Positions 1 to 10,705 are shown, counted from the first letter of the stretch. The stretch is DNA of 64,000 nucleotides from Nocardia pseudobrasiliensis NBRC 108224 (GCF_001613105.1 NZ_BDBS01000027.1:62001-126000), one strand, 5' to 3'. Notes: a model not told the origin generated them from the sequence alone. Numbers and translations are program-made.

Positions 1-2
1 CC

Positions 3-101
3 TGGATCCAGGCCCCCGAATCGGCGGCCGCCGTGCCGCCGCTGGAGGCGGTCGTCGACGCCGCCCGCGCGGTCGGGGCGCGAAAACCCCGGGCGCACTG
101 A
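3..101 (+). CDS. C-terminal fragment of an unidentified gene
   Basis: A frame open from the window edge runs 32 codons to a TGA at 99-101. It has the high third-position GC of neighbouring genes, and its stop lies directly beside the rpe stop on the other strand, so the two would converge without a gap. The tail is Ala/Val-rich and ends in a basic stretch, KPRAH. Too little remains to assign a family. It could also be a chance open frame. Confidence 0.4.
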   Translation, partial: WIQAPESAAAVPPLEAVVDAARAVGARKPRAH

Positions 102-803
102 CTAGTTCGCGGCCTCCACCGCGACCACTCGGTCCCGCAGCTTCGCCACGGTGGCGGACGGATCCTCGGTGCCGTACACCGCGGAGCCCGCGACGAAGCA
201 GTCCACGCCAGCCTCGGCGGCCTGTTCGATGGTGTCCATATTGATGCCGCCGTCGATCTCGACCACCAGGCGCAGTTCACCGGCATCGACCAGATTGCGC
301 ACGATGCGCGCCTTGTCGAGGACGTGCGCGATGAACGACTGCCCGCCGAATCCGGGTTCGACGCTCATCACCAGCAGGGTGTCGAAGTTGCGCAGGATCT
401 CGAGGTACGGCTCGATCGGGGTGTTCGGCTTGACCGACAGTCCGGCCTTGGCCCCGGCCGCGCGGATATCGCGCGCCACCGCGACCGGATCGTCGGTGGC
501 CTCGGCGTGGAAGGTCACGTTGTAGGCGCCCGCCTCGGCGTACGGCGGCGCCCAGCGGGCCGGATCCTCGATCATCAGATGGCAGTCCAGCGGAATGTCG
601 GTGACCTTCAACAGACTCTGCACCACCGGCAGCCCGAGGGTGAGGTTCGGCACGAAGTGGTTGTCCATCACATCCACGTGCAGCCAATCCGCACCCGCGA
701 CCGCGTCGACCTCCTCGGCCAGATGCGCGAAGTCGGCGGACAGGATGGACGGGGCGATCATCGGAGACGGGCGATGGAACGACGCGTTCGCGGAGGTGGA
801 CAC
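102..803 (-). CDS. rpe: Ribulose-phosphate 3-epimerase
   Basis: A 233-residue cytosolic TIM-barrel enzyme that interconverts ribulose 5-phosphate and xylulose 5-phosphate in the pentose phosphate pathway. Family signatures appear in order: APSILSAD near the N-terminus, HVDVMDNHFVPN (metal-binding His and Asp), DCHLMI, MSVEPGFGGQ and VEIDGGIN with the C-terminal catalytic Asp and phosphate-binding loop. The length is normal. The chosen start is GTG at 803; an internal ATG at 761 would remove a short tail that actinobacterial homologues usually keep. In mycobacteria rpe follows the fmt and fmu/rsmB genes. Here rsbW-sigF, nadE and two small genes separate it from rsmB, so it probably has its own promoter in 804-893, divergent from rsbW. 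Confidence 0.96.
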   Translation of the reverse strand: MSTSANASFHRPSPMIAPSILSADFAHLAEEVDAVAGADWLHVDVMDNHFVPNLTLGLPVVQSLLKVTDIPLDCHLMIEDPARWAPPYAEAGAYNVTFHAEATDDPVAVARDIRAAGAKAGLSVKPNTPIEPYLEILRNFDTLLVMSVEPGFGGQSFIAHVLDKARIVRNLVDAGELRLVVEIDGGINMDTIEQAAEAGVDCFVAGSAVYGTEDPSATVAKLRDRVVAVEAAN

Positions 804-893
804 AGGCGCAGAGTGTAGCGATGCCCGGTCACAGCATGGACACTGCGGGGATACCCCCGATTACCTGCGGCGAATTTGGGTAGCCTTCTCAGG

Positions 894-1316
894 GTGATCA
901 ATATTTCGGCGGAACAGGGACTGCGCAGTACCCCGGTGGAGATCGGCGTTGCCGCTACCGTGTCACAGTTGCCGATCGTGCGCGGACTCGCCGAAACCCT
1001 CGTGCTACTCAGCGATTTCACGCTCGACGAAGTGGCCGACATCCGGCTCGCGGTCGACGAGGCCTGCTCGACCCTCATCGCGCTGGCCGCACCCGGCACC
1101 ACACTGCAGTGCCGGTTCACCGTGGGCGACAAGGATCTCCTGGTGCGCGTGACCGGAGTCGCCGCGAGTGAGGGCCTGCCCGACGAGCACGCCTTCGGCT
1201 GGCATGTGCTGCGCACGCTCACCGACGAGATCGCCGCGAGCCAGCAGGCCTTCGACGAGCAGCTGTCCGGCTACCCGACGATCGTGGAATTCCGGCGGGT
1301 CCGGGGGAAGGCGTAG
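894..1316 (+). CDS. rsbW: Anti-sigma factor, RsbW/UsfX-like ATPase fold
   Basis: About 140 residues with a GHKL (histidine-kinase-like ATPase) fold. The segment DIRLAVDEACSTLI is the N-box region of RsbW and SpoIIAB anti-sigma kinases. The gene sits immediately upstream of the SigF-type sigma factor: its TAG stop shares one base with the sigF GTG. That is the classical usfX-sigF arrangement, so it should bind and restrain SigF. Mycobacterial members show weak ATPase/kinase motifs, and here too the G-boxes are poor, so partner control may not depend on phosphorylation (inference). The start is uncertain: GTG at 894 or TTG at 876, neither with a strong ribosome-binding site. Confidence 0.85.
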   Translation: MINISAEQGLRSTPVEIGVAATVSQLPIVRGLAETLVLLSDFTLDEVADIRLAVDEACSTLIALAAPGTTLQCRFTVGDKDLLVRVTGVAASEGLPDEHAFGWHVLRTLTDEIAASQQAFDEQLSGYPTIVEFRRVRGKA

Positions 1317-2239
1317 TGGCTGACGAGGACACCGTGTTCGATTCCACTCCCGCCCAGCCGGCCGATCCGGCCGAACCCCCGGCGGCGATGGAGGCGGTCG
1401 CCACCAACGAGACCACCGACGACGAGAACGAGAACGACGAGAACGAGATCGACACCGACGAGGTGGAAGAGGTCACCCAGTCGGTTTCCGGATATGACGA
1501 CGTCACAGCGCTTTTCGAACAGCTGGCCGCGGCCGCTGACAACGCGCAGCGCCGGGCCGTGCTACGCGCGGAGCTGATTCAGCGCTGCATTCCGCTGGCC
1601 GACCATATCGCCCGTAAGTTCAGCGGCCGCGGTGAGCCGTTCGACGATCTGACCCAGGTCGCCCGTGTCGGCCTGGTGCACGCGGTGGATCGCTTCGACA
1701 TCTCGCGCGGTTCGAACTTCCTGTCCTTCGCCGTGCCGACGATCATGGGCGAGGTCCGCCGGTACTTCCGCGACAACACCTGGGCCATGCGGGTTCCCCG
1801 GCGTGTCAAGGAGACTCATCTGCGCATCGGCGCGGCCATCGACGCGCTGTCGCAGTCGCTGGGCCGCTCCCCCACCGCCAAGGAGATCGCCGTCGAACTG
1901 GGCATTTCCGCCGACGAGGTCACCCAGGCCGTCATCGCGGGCAATGCCTATCAGCCCTCCTCGATCGATGCGGTCTCGGTCGGTCGCGATTCGGAGGCCT
2001 CCCTGCTCGACACGCTCGGCGAGGAGGAGTCCCAGTTCGACCGCGTCGAGGAATATGTGGCGATCCGCCCGCTGCTGGCGGGCCTGCCCGAACGCGAGCG
2101 CCGGATCCTGACCATGCGTTTCTTCGAATCCATGACCCAGACCCAGATCGCCCAGCGCATGGGCATCTCCCAGATGCACGTTTCCCGCATCCTCGCCAAA
2201 ACCCTCGCCCGCCTGCGCGAGCAGTCCGCCCGGGAGTGA
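1316..2239 (+). CDS. sigF: RNA polymerase sigma factor SigF (SigB/F/G family)
   Basis: A 307-residue alternative sigma factor. An acidic, low-complexity N-terminal extension of about 60 residues, rich in Asp, Glu and Asn, comes before the conserved core. Region 2 includes the segment GEPFDDLTQVARVGLVHAVD and the -10 recognition stretch SFAVPTIMGEVRRYFRD. Region 3 follows, and region 4 ends in an HTH (MTQTQIAQRMGISQMHVSR). It is translationally coupled to the upstream RsbW-like anti-sigma gene. SigF in related genera directs stationary-phase, envelope and stress genes. The acidic extension is longer than in most homologues. Confidence 0.93.
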   Translation: MADEDTVFDSTPAQPADPAEPPAAMEAVATNETTDDENENDENEIDTDEVEEVTQSVSGYDDVTALFEQLAAAADNAQRRAVLRAELIQRCIPLADHIARKFSGRGEPFDDLTQVARVGLVHAVDRFDISRGSNFLSFAVPTIMGEVRRYFRDNTWAMRVPRRVKETHLRIGAAIDALSQSLGRSPTAKEIAVELGISADEVTQAVIAGNAYQPSSIDAVSVGRDSEASLLDTLGEEESQFDRVEEYVAIRPLLAGLPERERRILTMRFFESMTQTQIAQRMGISQMHVSRILAKTLARLREQSARE

Positions 2240-2291
2240 ATCGTTGCGTACGATCATGATCACCTAAGCCCTCGGGAGTCAGGGGATCAAC

Positions 2292-4351
<2,060 letters not shown>

Positions 4352-4355
<4 letters not shown>

Positions 4356-4792
4356 GGCGTCTTCTTCAGCTCCTCGGCGAGCATCACGATGATGCCGCTG
4401 GGACCGCGAACATAGGTCAGCTTGTAGAGGTCCTCGTATGTCGCCACGCCACGAAGCGGACGGCAGCCGTGCCGCGCGGCGATCTCGAGGGCCTTGTCGA
4501 TATCGTCGACGGAGAAGGCGACGCGGTGCATGCCGATGTCGTTGGGACGAGTGGGCTTCGACTCGATCGCTTCGGGGTGGATGTACTCGAACAGCTCGAG
4601 GCGACCGTTACCGTCCGGCGTCTGGAGCATCGCGATATTCGCGTGGTTGCCATCGAGGTCGACGGCCGTATCGGTCCACTCACCGCTGACCGTGTCACGG
4701 CCGACGACCGTGAGGCCCAGGTCGGTGAAAAAGGCGATCGCCGCCTCGAGGTCGCGAACGGTGATGCCGACGTTTTCCAGTTTGATCGCCAT
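4352..4792 (-). CDS. VOC/glyoxalase superfamily protein
   Basis: A 146-residue protein with two paired beta-alpha-beta-beta-beta modules of the vicinal oxygen chelate fold. The opening segment KLENVGITVRDLEAAIAFF and the second-module start MHRVAFSVDDIDKALEI are typical, as is the metal-ligand Glu in RLELFEY. Members include lactoylglutathione lyases, methylmalonyl-CoA epimerases and resistance proteins, and the sequence does not settle which. The start was chosen at the first Met that begins the fold (4792); an open extension upstream lacks coding character. It converges on nadE with overlapping stops. Confidence 0.85.
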
Positions 4793-5000
4793 GCCTCGCA
4801 TGCTAGCCGGGAGTCGCGATCGCCTGGCCGCTGTTTCCTTCAATCTCGCGTTGGACCACTGCAATTGGCGGATCGTCCGGGAATGAATCAGCGCCGCACC
4901 GCGTTTCGACGATGTCGTGATCGGCCCGGTGCCGATCGGAAGCCTGGACGAGTTCGATCCCCAGATCACCCTCGGCCCGAAACCACGCCCGCCCGGCGGC

Positions 5001-5036
5001 GCGCCCTGTTCACCGGAGCACCGGGATCCAGGGCGC
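5001..5036 (-). terminator. Weak hairpin downstream of the CopZ-like gene
   Basis: Arms GCGCCCTG (5001-5008) and CAGGGCGC (5029-5036) pair perfectly over 8 bases with a 20-base loop containing further short complementarity. It lies just past the stop of the minus-strand HMA-domain gene. No clear U-tract follows, so a terminator role is tentative. The rest of 4793-5047 shows no gene. Confidence 0.3.
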
Positions 5037-5047
5037 CCGAGCCTGCC

Positions 5048-5263
5048 TCAGACGACGGTGAAGTTGCCCTCGCTGTTGAGCGCCTTCTGGATCTCCTCGG
5101 CCTTCACCTGATGGTCGGCCTCGACCGTCACCTTCGAAACGCCCTTCATATTGAGGTCCACGATCACCGAGTGCACATCGGGGATGGTGTGAATACTCTT
5201 CTCGACCGTACCGACACAGCCCCAGCAATGCAGCCCGTCAACGGAGAATGTTGCCTTCGACAT
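5048..5263 (-). CDS. Heavy-metal-associated (HMA) domain protein, CopZ-like
   Basis: A 71-residue single HMA domain. The metal-binding loop is LHCWGC, a CxxC pair near residues 13-16, followed by the usual beta-alpha-beta-beta-alpha-beta pattern. Such proteins bind Cu(I) or another soft metal and pass it to a P-type ATPase. No ATPase, CsoR or copper oxidase gene is present nearby, so it is an orphan chaperone here. The start is firmly set by GGGAGGAAACGC just before the ATG. Confidence 0.88.
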   Translation of the reverse strand: MSKATFSVDGLHCWGCVGTVEKSIHTIPDVHSVIVDLNMKGVSKVTVEADHQVKAEEIQKALNSEGNFTVV

Positions 5264-5420
5264 GCGTTTCCTCCCGATCTCGTGAATGGAGCGCGGAGTA
5301 CTGACCATCGGCACCGGGGCCGACCCGGACCGGAGTCTAACCCCTCTCATACCGATCGGCTATATCTCGGGCGACATGCGCCGATCGGTCGAGTCTCGGG
5401 CCGCGGCGTGCGTCGATCGA

Positions 5421-7316
5421 CTACATCTCCGGCAGCGGTTTACGCAGGGCCGCCATGAACATGGCGTCCGTGCCGTGGCGGTGCGGCCACAGTTGGGCGG
5501 CCGGACCGTCGCCGAGGTCGCCGACGCCGGGCAGCAGGTCGCGGGTGTCGAGCTGTTCGGCGCCGGTGCGGCGCACCAGGTCGGCCACCACCGCGACCGT
5601 CTCGGGCAGGTGCGGCGAACAGGTCGAGTACACGACCACACCGCCCGGGCGCAGCAGATCCCATGCGGCGGTAAGCAATTCGCGCTGGAGCACGGTGAGG
5701 TCGCGGACGTCGGCCGGGGTGCGGCGCCAGCGGGCCTCCGGGCGGCGACGCAGCGCGCCCAGGCCCGTGCAGGGCGCGTCGACCAGGATGCGGTCGTAGC
5801 CGGGTTCGAGGCCGCTGTCGCGACCGTCGACAACGTGTACGGTCACCGGCTGCCCGGTTGTCGCGGTGCGGACCAGCGCCGCGCGATGCTCGGCCGGTTC
5901 GACGGCGTCGACGTGGAAGCCATCGATATCGGCGAGCGCGCCCAGCAGGGCCGTCTTACCGCCCGGTCCGGCGCACAGATCCAGCCAGCGGCCGCCGTCG
6001 GGGCCCAGCAGCGGTGCGCGGGTCAGCGACAGCGCCACCAATTGACTGCCCTCGTCCTGGACCGCGGCCATCCCCTCGCGCACCGGTTCGAGTTTGCCCG
6101 GATCGCCGCCGTCGAGATACACCGCGTACGGCGACCAGCGGCCCTCCTCGCCCCCCGTGACAAGGGCCAGCTCCTCGGCGGTGATTTCGCCCGGACGGGC
6201 CACCAGATGCACGGCCGGTCGCTCGTCGTCGGCAGCCAGCAGATCGCCCAGCTCACCCGCGCGCGCACCCAGCGCATCCGCGAAGGACTGCGCGATCCAG
6301 ACCGGATGGGCGTATTCGAAGGCCAAGCGCCCCAGGGGATCTCGCGGCGCGAGATCGCTCACCCACTGTTCGGGCGTACGCTCGGCCACCCTCCGCAGCA
6401 CGGCATTGACGAATCCGGCCTTACCGGAACCGAATTCGGCCCGCACCAGATCCACGGAGGTATCCACTGCCGCATGCGCACCCACCCGGGTCCGCAACAT
6501 CTGATAGGCCCCCAGCCGCAACACATCCAGCAGCGGACCATCGATCTCCGCGACCGCCCGCCCAGCGCCCGCCGCGATCACAGCATCGAGCAACCCCAGC
6601 GACCGGCACGCCCCATATCCCAACTCGGTGGCGAACGCCGCATCCCGCCCGGACACCTTCCGCTCCCGAAGCAATGCGGGCAGCACCAGATTGGCATAAG
6701 CGTCCCGCTCCCGAACCGCCCGCAACACATCCCGAGCCACCAACCGCGCGGCATCGACCGCCGACTCATTGCGAGCACGCCGATGGCCCGAACCGCTCCG
6801 ATCCCGCCCCGAACCGCCCGCCTGCGAGCCCGCGCCACCTTCCCGACCGGGCCGTCCCGCCGAACCCGAACGATCCTCCCGCGCAACGAAGTTCGTCCCC
6901 GCCGCGCGCCCCCCAGAACGCCCACGTATGTCGCCCTCGCCCCGACCACGCCCGCTACGCCCCGAGCCACCGGTCGCTTGCTGCCCCCGCTGCGATTCAG
7001 CCCCCGCTCGTCCCGCGCGCTTCGCGCCACCGCCACCATCGGCCCCAGCCCCGGCGGAAGACTTCCCGGCGCGATTGGACCCATTGCCGCCGTTCGCCTT
7101 CATCCTCGCGGCGAACTTCCCCGCGCGCTTCGACCCATCACCGCCATTGGTCTCCGCCCGCGCGGCGAACTTCCCCGCGGGCTTCGACCGGTCACCGCCA
7201 TCGGCGCGCCGCGGGTGGGATCCGCGATCGTCTCCGTCGCCCAGCCCCGCCGACGATTGCGCGGAATCGCCCGCGCCGGTTCGCTTTTCGCCGTCTCCCC
7301 GCTCCGGGCGGGTCAT
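5421..7316 (-). CDS. rsmB: 16S rRNA (cytosine-C5) methyltransferase RsmB with long N-terminal extension
   Basis: 631 residues. After residue ~183 comes a NusB-like RNA-binding domain and then a SAM-dependent m5C methyltransferase domain with WLDLCAGPGGKTALLGALA (SAM loop), ILVDAPCTGLGALRRRPEARW (motif IV Cys) and VVYSTCSPHLPETV (motif VI catalytic Cys). The family normally has 430-470 residues. The extra ~180 N-terminal residues are a Gly/Arg/Ser/Ala-rich, positively charged, probably disordered segment with 18-residue tandem repeats. The ATG overlaps the fmt stop (ATGA), so the gene is translationally coupled to fmt and the extension is probably real. It is also called fmu or sun. Confidence 0.93.
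   Translation of the reverse strand: MTRPERGDGEKRTGAGDSAQSSAGLGDGDDRGSHPRRADGGDRSKPAGKFAARAETNGGDGSKRAGKFAARMKANGGNGSNRAGKSSAGAGADGGGGAKRAGRAGAESQRGQQATGGSGRSGRGRGEGDIRGRSGGRAAGTNFVAREDRSGSAGRPGREGGAGSQAGGSGRDRSGSGHRRARNESAVDAARLVARDVLRAVRERDAYANLVLPALLRERKVSGRDAAFATELGYGACRSLGLLDAVIAAGAGRAVAEIDGPLLDVLRLGAYQMLRTRVGAHAAVDTSVDLVRAEFGSGKAGFVNAVLRRVAERTPEQWVSDLAPRDPLGRLAFEYAHPVWIAQSFADALGARAGELGDLLAADDERPAVHLVARPGEITAEELALVTGGEEGRWSPYAVYLDGGDPGKLEPVREGMAAVQDEGSQLVALSLTRAPLLGPDGGRWLDLCAGPGGKTALLGALADIDGFHVDAVEPAEHRAALVRTATTGQPVTVHVVDGRDSGLEPGYDRILVDAPCTGLGALRRRPEARWRRTPADVRDLTVLQRELLTAAWDLLRPGGVVVYSTCSPHLPETVAVVADLVRRTGAEQLDTRDLLPGVGDLGDGPAAQLWPHRHGTDAMFMAALRKPLPEM
7038..7199 (-). repeat. 54-bp tandem repeats encoding the RsmB N-terminal extension
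   Basis: Residues 40-93 of the RsmB extension form three units of 18 residues. The consensus is roughly GGDGSKRAGKFAARxKAN, with the third unit diverged and a decayed fourth following. On the DNA the shared segment GCGGCGAACTTCCCCGCG occurs at 7108-7125 and 7162-7179, exactly 54 bases apart. The units are basic and Gly-rich. Confidence 0.8.
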
Positions 7317-8236
7317 CCGATCACCGTGCCCGGCTGCAGGCGGGCGCCGCGGGCCCAGTCCAGGGCCGACATCATGCGCTTGCCCTCGGGCTGCACCTCG
7401 GTGAGGCGGACGGCGGTGGTGGCGGTGCCGACGTAGACGCCCGATTTGCGGACTTCGACGGTGCGGTTGGGCAGTGACTCCTCGACCAGTTCGACCGGGG
7501 CGAGTTTGAGGCGTTTACCCTCCACCTCGGTCCACGCGCCGGGGGCGGGGGTCACCGCGCGGATGCGGCGGTTGATCGCGAGCGCGGGCTGATCCCAGCG
7601 GATGTGGCCCGCGTCGGCGTCGATCTTCGGCGCGTAGGACACGCCCTCGGTCGCCTGCGGAACCGCCTGCACGGTGCCGTCCTCGATGCCGTCCAGGGTC
7701 GATTCCAGCAGGTGCGCACCGGATTCCGCGAGGCGATCCAGCAGAATCCCGGCGGTGTCGGTGACCGCGATCTTCTCGGTGAGCACGCCGAAGACCGGGC
7801 CGGTGTCGAGTCCGGCCTCGATGCGGAAGGTGGACGCGCCGGTGAATTCGTCACCGGCCATTATCGCCGCCTGCACCGGCGCGGCGCCGCGCCAGGCGGG
7901 CAGCAGCGAGAAGTGCAGATTCACCCAGCCGTGGCGTGGGATGTCGAGCACCTGCTGGGGCAGCAGCGCACCGTAGGCCACGACCGGACAGCAGTCCGGG
8001 GCCAATTCGGTGAGCTGGGCGATGAATTCGGGTTCCTTGGGCTTGTGCGGGGTCAGCACCGGAATGCCGTGCTCATCGGCCAACCGGCCGATCGGCGAGC
8101 GGGTCACCTTGCGACCTCGGCCCGCCACGGCATCCGGCCGGGTGACCACCGCGACCACCTCGTGACGCCCGGATTCGATCAATCGCCGCAGCGAGGGCAC
8201 GGCCGGTTCCGGCGTGCCCGCGAATACCAAGCGCAT
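7313..8236 (-). CDS. fmt: Methionyl-tRNA formyltransferase
   Basis: A 307-residue enzyme that formylates initiator Met-tRNA using 10-formyl-THF. The N-terminal hydrolase domain shows the active-site segment HFSLLPAWRGAAPVQAAI (His of the N/H/D triad) and the later TLDTGPVF-type loop, here AGLDTGPVFGVL. A C-terminal OB-fold follows. The length is normal. It lies in the order def-fmt-rsmB: the ATG at 8236 shares one base with the def stop, and its own stop overlaps the rsmB ATG. Confidence 0.97.
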   Translation of the reverse strand: MRLVFAGTPEPAVPSLRRLIESGRHEVVAVVTRPDAVAGRGRKVTRSPIGRLADEHGIPVLTPHKPKEPEFIAQLTELAPDCCPVVAYGALLPQQVLDIPRHGWVNLHFSLLPAWRGAAPVQAAIMAGDEFTGASTFRIEAGLDTGPVFGVLTEKIAVTDTAGILLDRLAESGAHLLESTLDGIEDGTVQAVPQATEGVSYAPKIDADAGHIRWDQPALAINRRIRAVTPAPGAWTEVEGKRLKLAPVELVEESLPNRTVEVRKSGVYVGTATTAVRLTEVQPEGKRMMSALDWARGARLQPGTVIG

Positions 8237-8802
8237 CAGCTGCTCCGCTCCGCCGCCGCGGCGGCCTTGGTAGCGGCCACCTCGGCGGCCGTCATCACCG
8301 TCTTACCCGTGGTGAACCACTCCGATTCGCGCACCGCGCGCATCGCCTCCTTGCGTGTCGCCGGATTCAGACGGTCCAGGTACAGCACACCGTCCAGATG
8401 ATCGGTCTCGTGTTGTACGCAGCGCGCCAGCAGCGCCTCACCCTCGAATTCCACTGCGGCGCCGGTCATATCGACCCCGCGCGCACGTACTCGCAGCGCG
8501 CGGGTGACGTCGTGGCGCAGCCCCGGGATCGACAGACAGCCCTCCGGCCCGGTCTGCTCCTCCTCGCCGAGCACCTCGTAGGTCGGATTCACCAGATGCC
8601 CCTTGGCATCGCCGGTGTCGTAGACGAAAACCCGCAGACCGACCCCGATCTGCGGTCCCGCCATACCGACACCGCCGCTGGCGTGCATGGTGTCGGTCAG
8701 GTCGGCCACCAACTGGCGCAGTTCCCTGTCGAAGGAGGTGACCTCGTCCGCGCGAGCGCGCAGGACGGGATCGCCGAACAGGCGAACAGGCTGGACGGTC
8801 AC
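8236..8802 (-). CDS. def: Peptide deformylase
   Basis: A 188-residue metalloenzyme that removes the N-formyl group from nascent proteins. All three motifs are present: GVGMAGPQIG (motif 1, one Ala changed to Met), EGCLSIPG (motif 2, metal Cys) and QHETDHLDG (motif 3, HExxH-type). An Ala-rich C-terminal tail matches the mycobacterial form. The start is GTG at 8802. Functional pairing with fmt is reflected in the overlapping gene order. Confidence 0.96.
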   Translation of the reverse strand: MTVQPVRLFGDPVLRARADEVTSFDRELRQLVADLTDTMHASGGVGMAGPQIGVGLRVFVYDTGDAKGHLVNPTYEVLGEEEQTGPEGCLSIPGLRHDVTRALRVRARGVDMTGAAVEFEGEALLARCVQHETDHLDGVLYLDRLNPATRKEAMRAVRESEWFTTGKTVMTAAEVAATKAAAAAERSS

Positions 8803-8857
8803 GAGAAACTCCCCGGGCGAGCGAATACGGACGTCTCATTTTACGGACGCCGTTCGA

Positions 8858-9883
8858 TCAGGAGTGCGCCCCCAGGATGACCTCCGGGATTCCGGTGCCC
8901 AGCGGCACGAATTTGCAGACCGGTTCCCGCGCGTGATCAGGGTCGAGGGCGTTGAGCAGCAACCGCTGCACATAGGGGTCGTAGACCATGTGGAAATGCC
9001 CGGTCAGGTTGATCGGACACAGATCCTGCAGCACCAGATTCGTCGCCCCGGGACCGTGCAGGGCGATGTTGTCGAAGGGCTGGATCATCTCGTCGACCCG
9101 GCTGCCGATCGTGGTGTAACGCACACCGGCGACGGTGTCGCCGCCCGCGTTCAGCTCCACCATGAACGGCGCGCCCTGCGCCTGCTGCACCGCGGCCTTG
9201 GAGGTGACCTTCTCGAACGCGTCCCACAGCGGCGGCACCGCGTTCGCGGCCGGAACCAGGCCGTACATGATGCCGCCGTAGCTGGGCGAGGCCAGGCCGA
9301 TCCACTGCGCGACCTTCTCCGCGCCACCGGCCTTGTTGACGTAGAAGCGAGTCACGGTGGCGCCCTGGGAGAATCCGACCAGATCCACCTGCGGCGCACC
9401 GGTCGCCGCGAGCACCCGATCGACGAATTCGCCGACCTGGCGGACCGACAGGCGCAGATCCTCGGTCCCGTAACTGGTCGCGCCGGGCTTACCGCCGTAA
9501 TTCAGCGCGAAGACACAGAAACCGGCGTCGTGGATCTGGGGCGAGATCGCCGACCAGTCGGCGTAGGCGGACGCGTCGGTGCCGTGGGCGAGTACGACCG
9601 GGCGGGGATGTTCGGCGGTCGGTTTGCAGCCGAAGTCGTTGGCCCCCAAGGGAGCCGCGTCGGGATGGGCCTTCACATACCACGACGCGGTCAGATGTTC
9701 CGGCTGCACCGGACCGTACTGGGTGGGCACGAACGCGGGATGGTAGGGGGCGTCGTCGGATTTCGGATCGGCCAAGGCGGACGCGCCGGTGCCCAGCACC
9801 AGCGCGCACACCGCCGCACCCGTGATCATTCGCCGCCGCCGTTGTGAAATACCCTGAGCCAACCGACTCCGCCGCTGTACCAT
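8858..9883 (-). CDS. Secreted alpha/beta-hydrolase lipase/esterase
   Basis: About 341 residues. A basic N-terminus with an RRRR stretch, then a hydrophobic stretch ending in ASALA, gives a Sec or possibly Tat signal peptide. The catalytic domain carries VVLAHGTD (oxyanion loop) and the nucleophile elbow VGFSQGAT. The C-terminal region holds LTGHFHMVYDP with the probable catalytic His. The pattern matches the secreted class 2/EstA-like lipases common in Nocardia and Streptomyces. Substrate is not predictable. Upstream in-frame ATGs at 9901 and 9928 are alternative starts; 9883 has the better upstream purines (GGAA). Confidence 0.85.
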   Translation of the reverse strand: MVQRRSRLAQGISQRRRRMITGAAVCALVLGTGASALADPKSDDAPYHPAFVPTQYGPVQPEHLTASWYVKAHPDAAPLGANDFGCKPTAEHPRPVVLAHGTDASAYADWSAISPQIHDAGFCVFALNYGGKPGATSYGTEDLRLSVRQVGEFVDRVLAATGAPQVDLVGFSQGATVTRFYVNKAGGAEKVAQWIGLASPSYGGIMYGLVPAANAVPPLWDAFEKVTSKAAVQQAQGAPFMVELNAGGDTVAGVRYTTIGSRVDEMIQPFDNIALHGPGATNLVLQDLCPINLTGHFHMVYDPYVQRLLLNALDPDHAREPVCKFVPLGTGIPEVILGAHS

Positions 9884-9943
9884 GTCACGATCATTCCGCA
9901 TGAATGTCGGAATTACGCGCCGCGGCACAGCGTTTCGGAGCCG

Positions 9944-10603
9944 CTACTTTTCCTGGGTATCGTCGTCGGCCAGGATCCGGTAGAGCGCACGCCGCGCCTC
10001 GGTGAGCACCTCGGCCGCCTTGTTCGCCTGCTCCGGAGTTCCGGCGCGAGCCACCTGCGCGACCGCGCCCATCAGCTGACCGACCAGCTCGCGCAGGTCC
10101 AGCGCCTGATCGCCGACGCCGTCGCGGACCTCCTGCCAGGGATCGCCGAGTTCCTCGCTGTGCGCGCTGATGTATTCGGTGCCCTCATCGGTCAGCTTGG
10201 CGGTCTTGCGACCCGAGACGCGCTCGATGACGACCAGACCCTCGTCCTCGAGCTGCGCCAGCGCCGGATAGATGGAACCCGGGCTGGGCCGCCAGACATC
10301 CTCACTGCGCTCGCGGATCTGTTGAATCAGTTCGTAGCCGTGCATCGGACGCTCCTGCAACAGCAGCAGGATCGCCGCGCGTACATCACCGCGGCGACCC
10401 CGACCGCCGCGCCCGCGGGCCCGGCCGAAGTGCGCGCCCGGACCGAAGCCGGGACCGAAATCCGGACCGAACGGTCCGAATTCGCCCCCGAAGCCACGCC
10501 GGCCGCGCGGGTGACGGTGGAACTGTTCGGGGCCGCCCACTTCGCGACCCGGACGACGGCCGCGCCAACGGCCGCGCATCTCCATGTTCTCCATGTTTTC
10601 CAT
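9944..10603 (-). CDS. PadR-family transcriptional regulator with Gly/Arg/Phe-rich N-terminus
   Basis: 219 residues. Residues ~75-150 form a winged-helix PadR domain (RAAILLLLQERPMHGYELIQ and SPGSIYPALAQLEDEGLV). A C-terminal helical dimerisation arm follows. The first ~70 residues are unusual: a repeated MENMENMEM opening, then Arg/Gly-rich and FGPFGP-type low complexity, probably disordered. GAGGAGG just upstream fixes the ATG. A 20-base near-palindrome 37 bases upstream is a likely autoregulatory operator. No target gene is obvious other than itself. Confidence 0.88.
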   Translation of the reverse strand: MENMENMEMRGRWRGRRPGREVGGPEQFHRHPRGRRGFGGEFGPFGPDFGPGFGPGAHFGRARGRGGRGRRGDVRAAILLLLQERPMHGYELIQQIRERSEDVWRPSPGSIYPALAQLEDEGLVVIERVSGRKTAKLTDEGTEYISAHSEELGDPWQEVRDGVGDQALDLRELVGQLMGAVAQVARAGTPEQANKAAEVLTEARRALYRILADDDTQEK

Positions 10604-10639
10604 GGCTAGCCTCCTCAGGCTGGTTCTTACGTTGACGCT

Positions 10640-10659
10640 ATTGACGATATATCGGCAAT
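10640..10659. promoter_or_regulatory. Probable PadR operator
   Basis: ATTGACGATATATCGGCAAT is a near-perfect palindrome (one mismatched pair) that stands out as AT-rich in GC-rich surroundings. It lies about 37 bases upstream of the padR ATG, where an autorepressor would block the promoter. Confidence 0.6.
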
Positions 10660-10705
10660 GCATCATCGACAAGTGTGAGGAGGCACACGAACCGACCGAC
10701 TCGTA

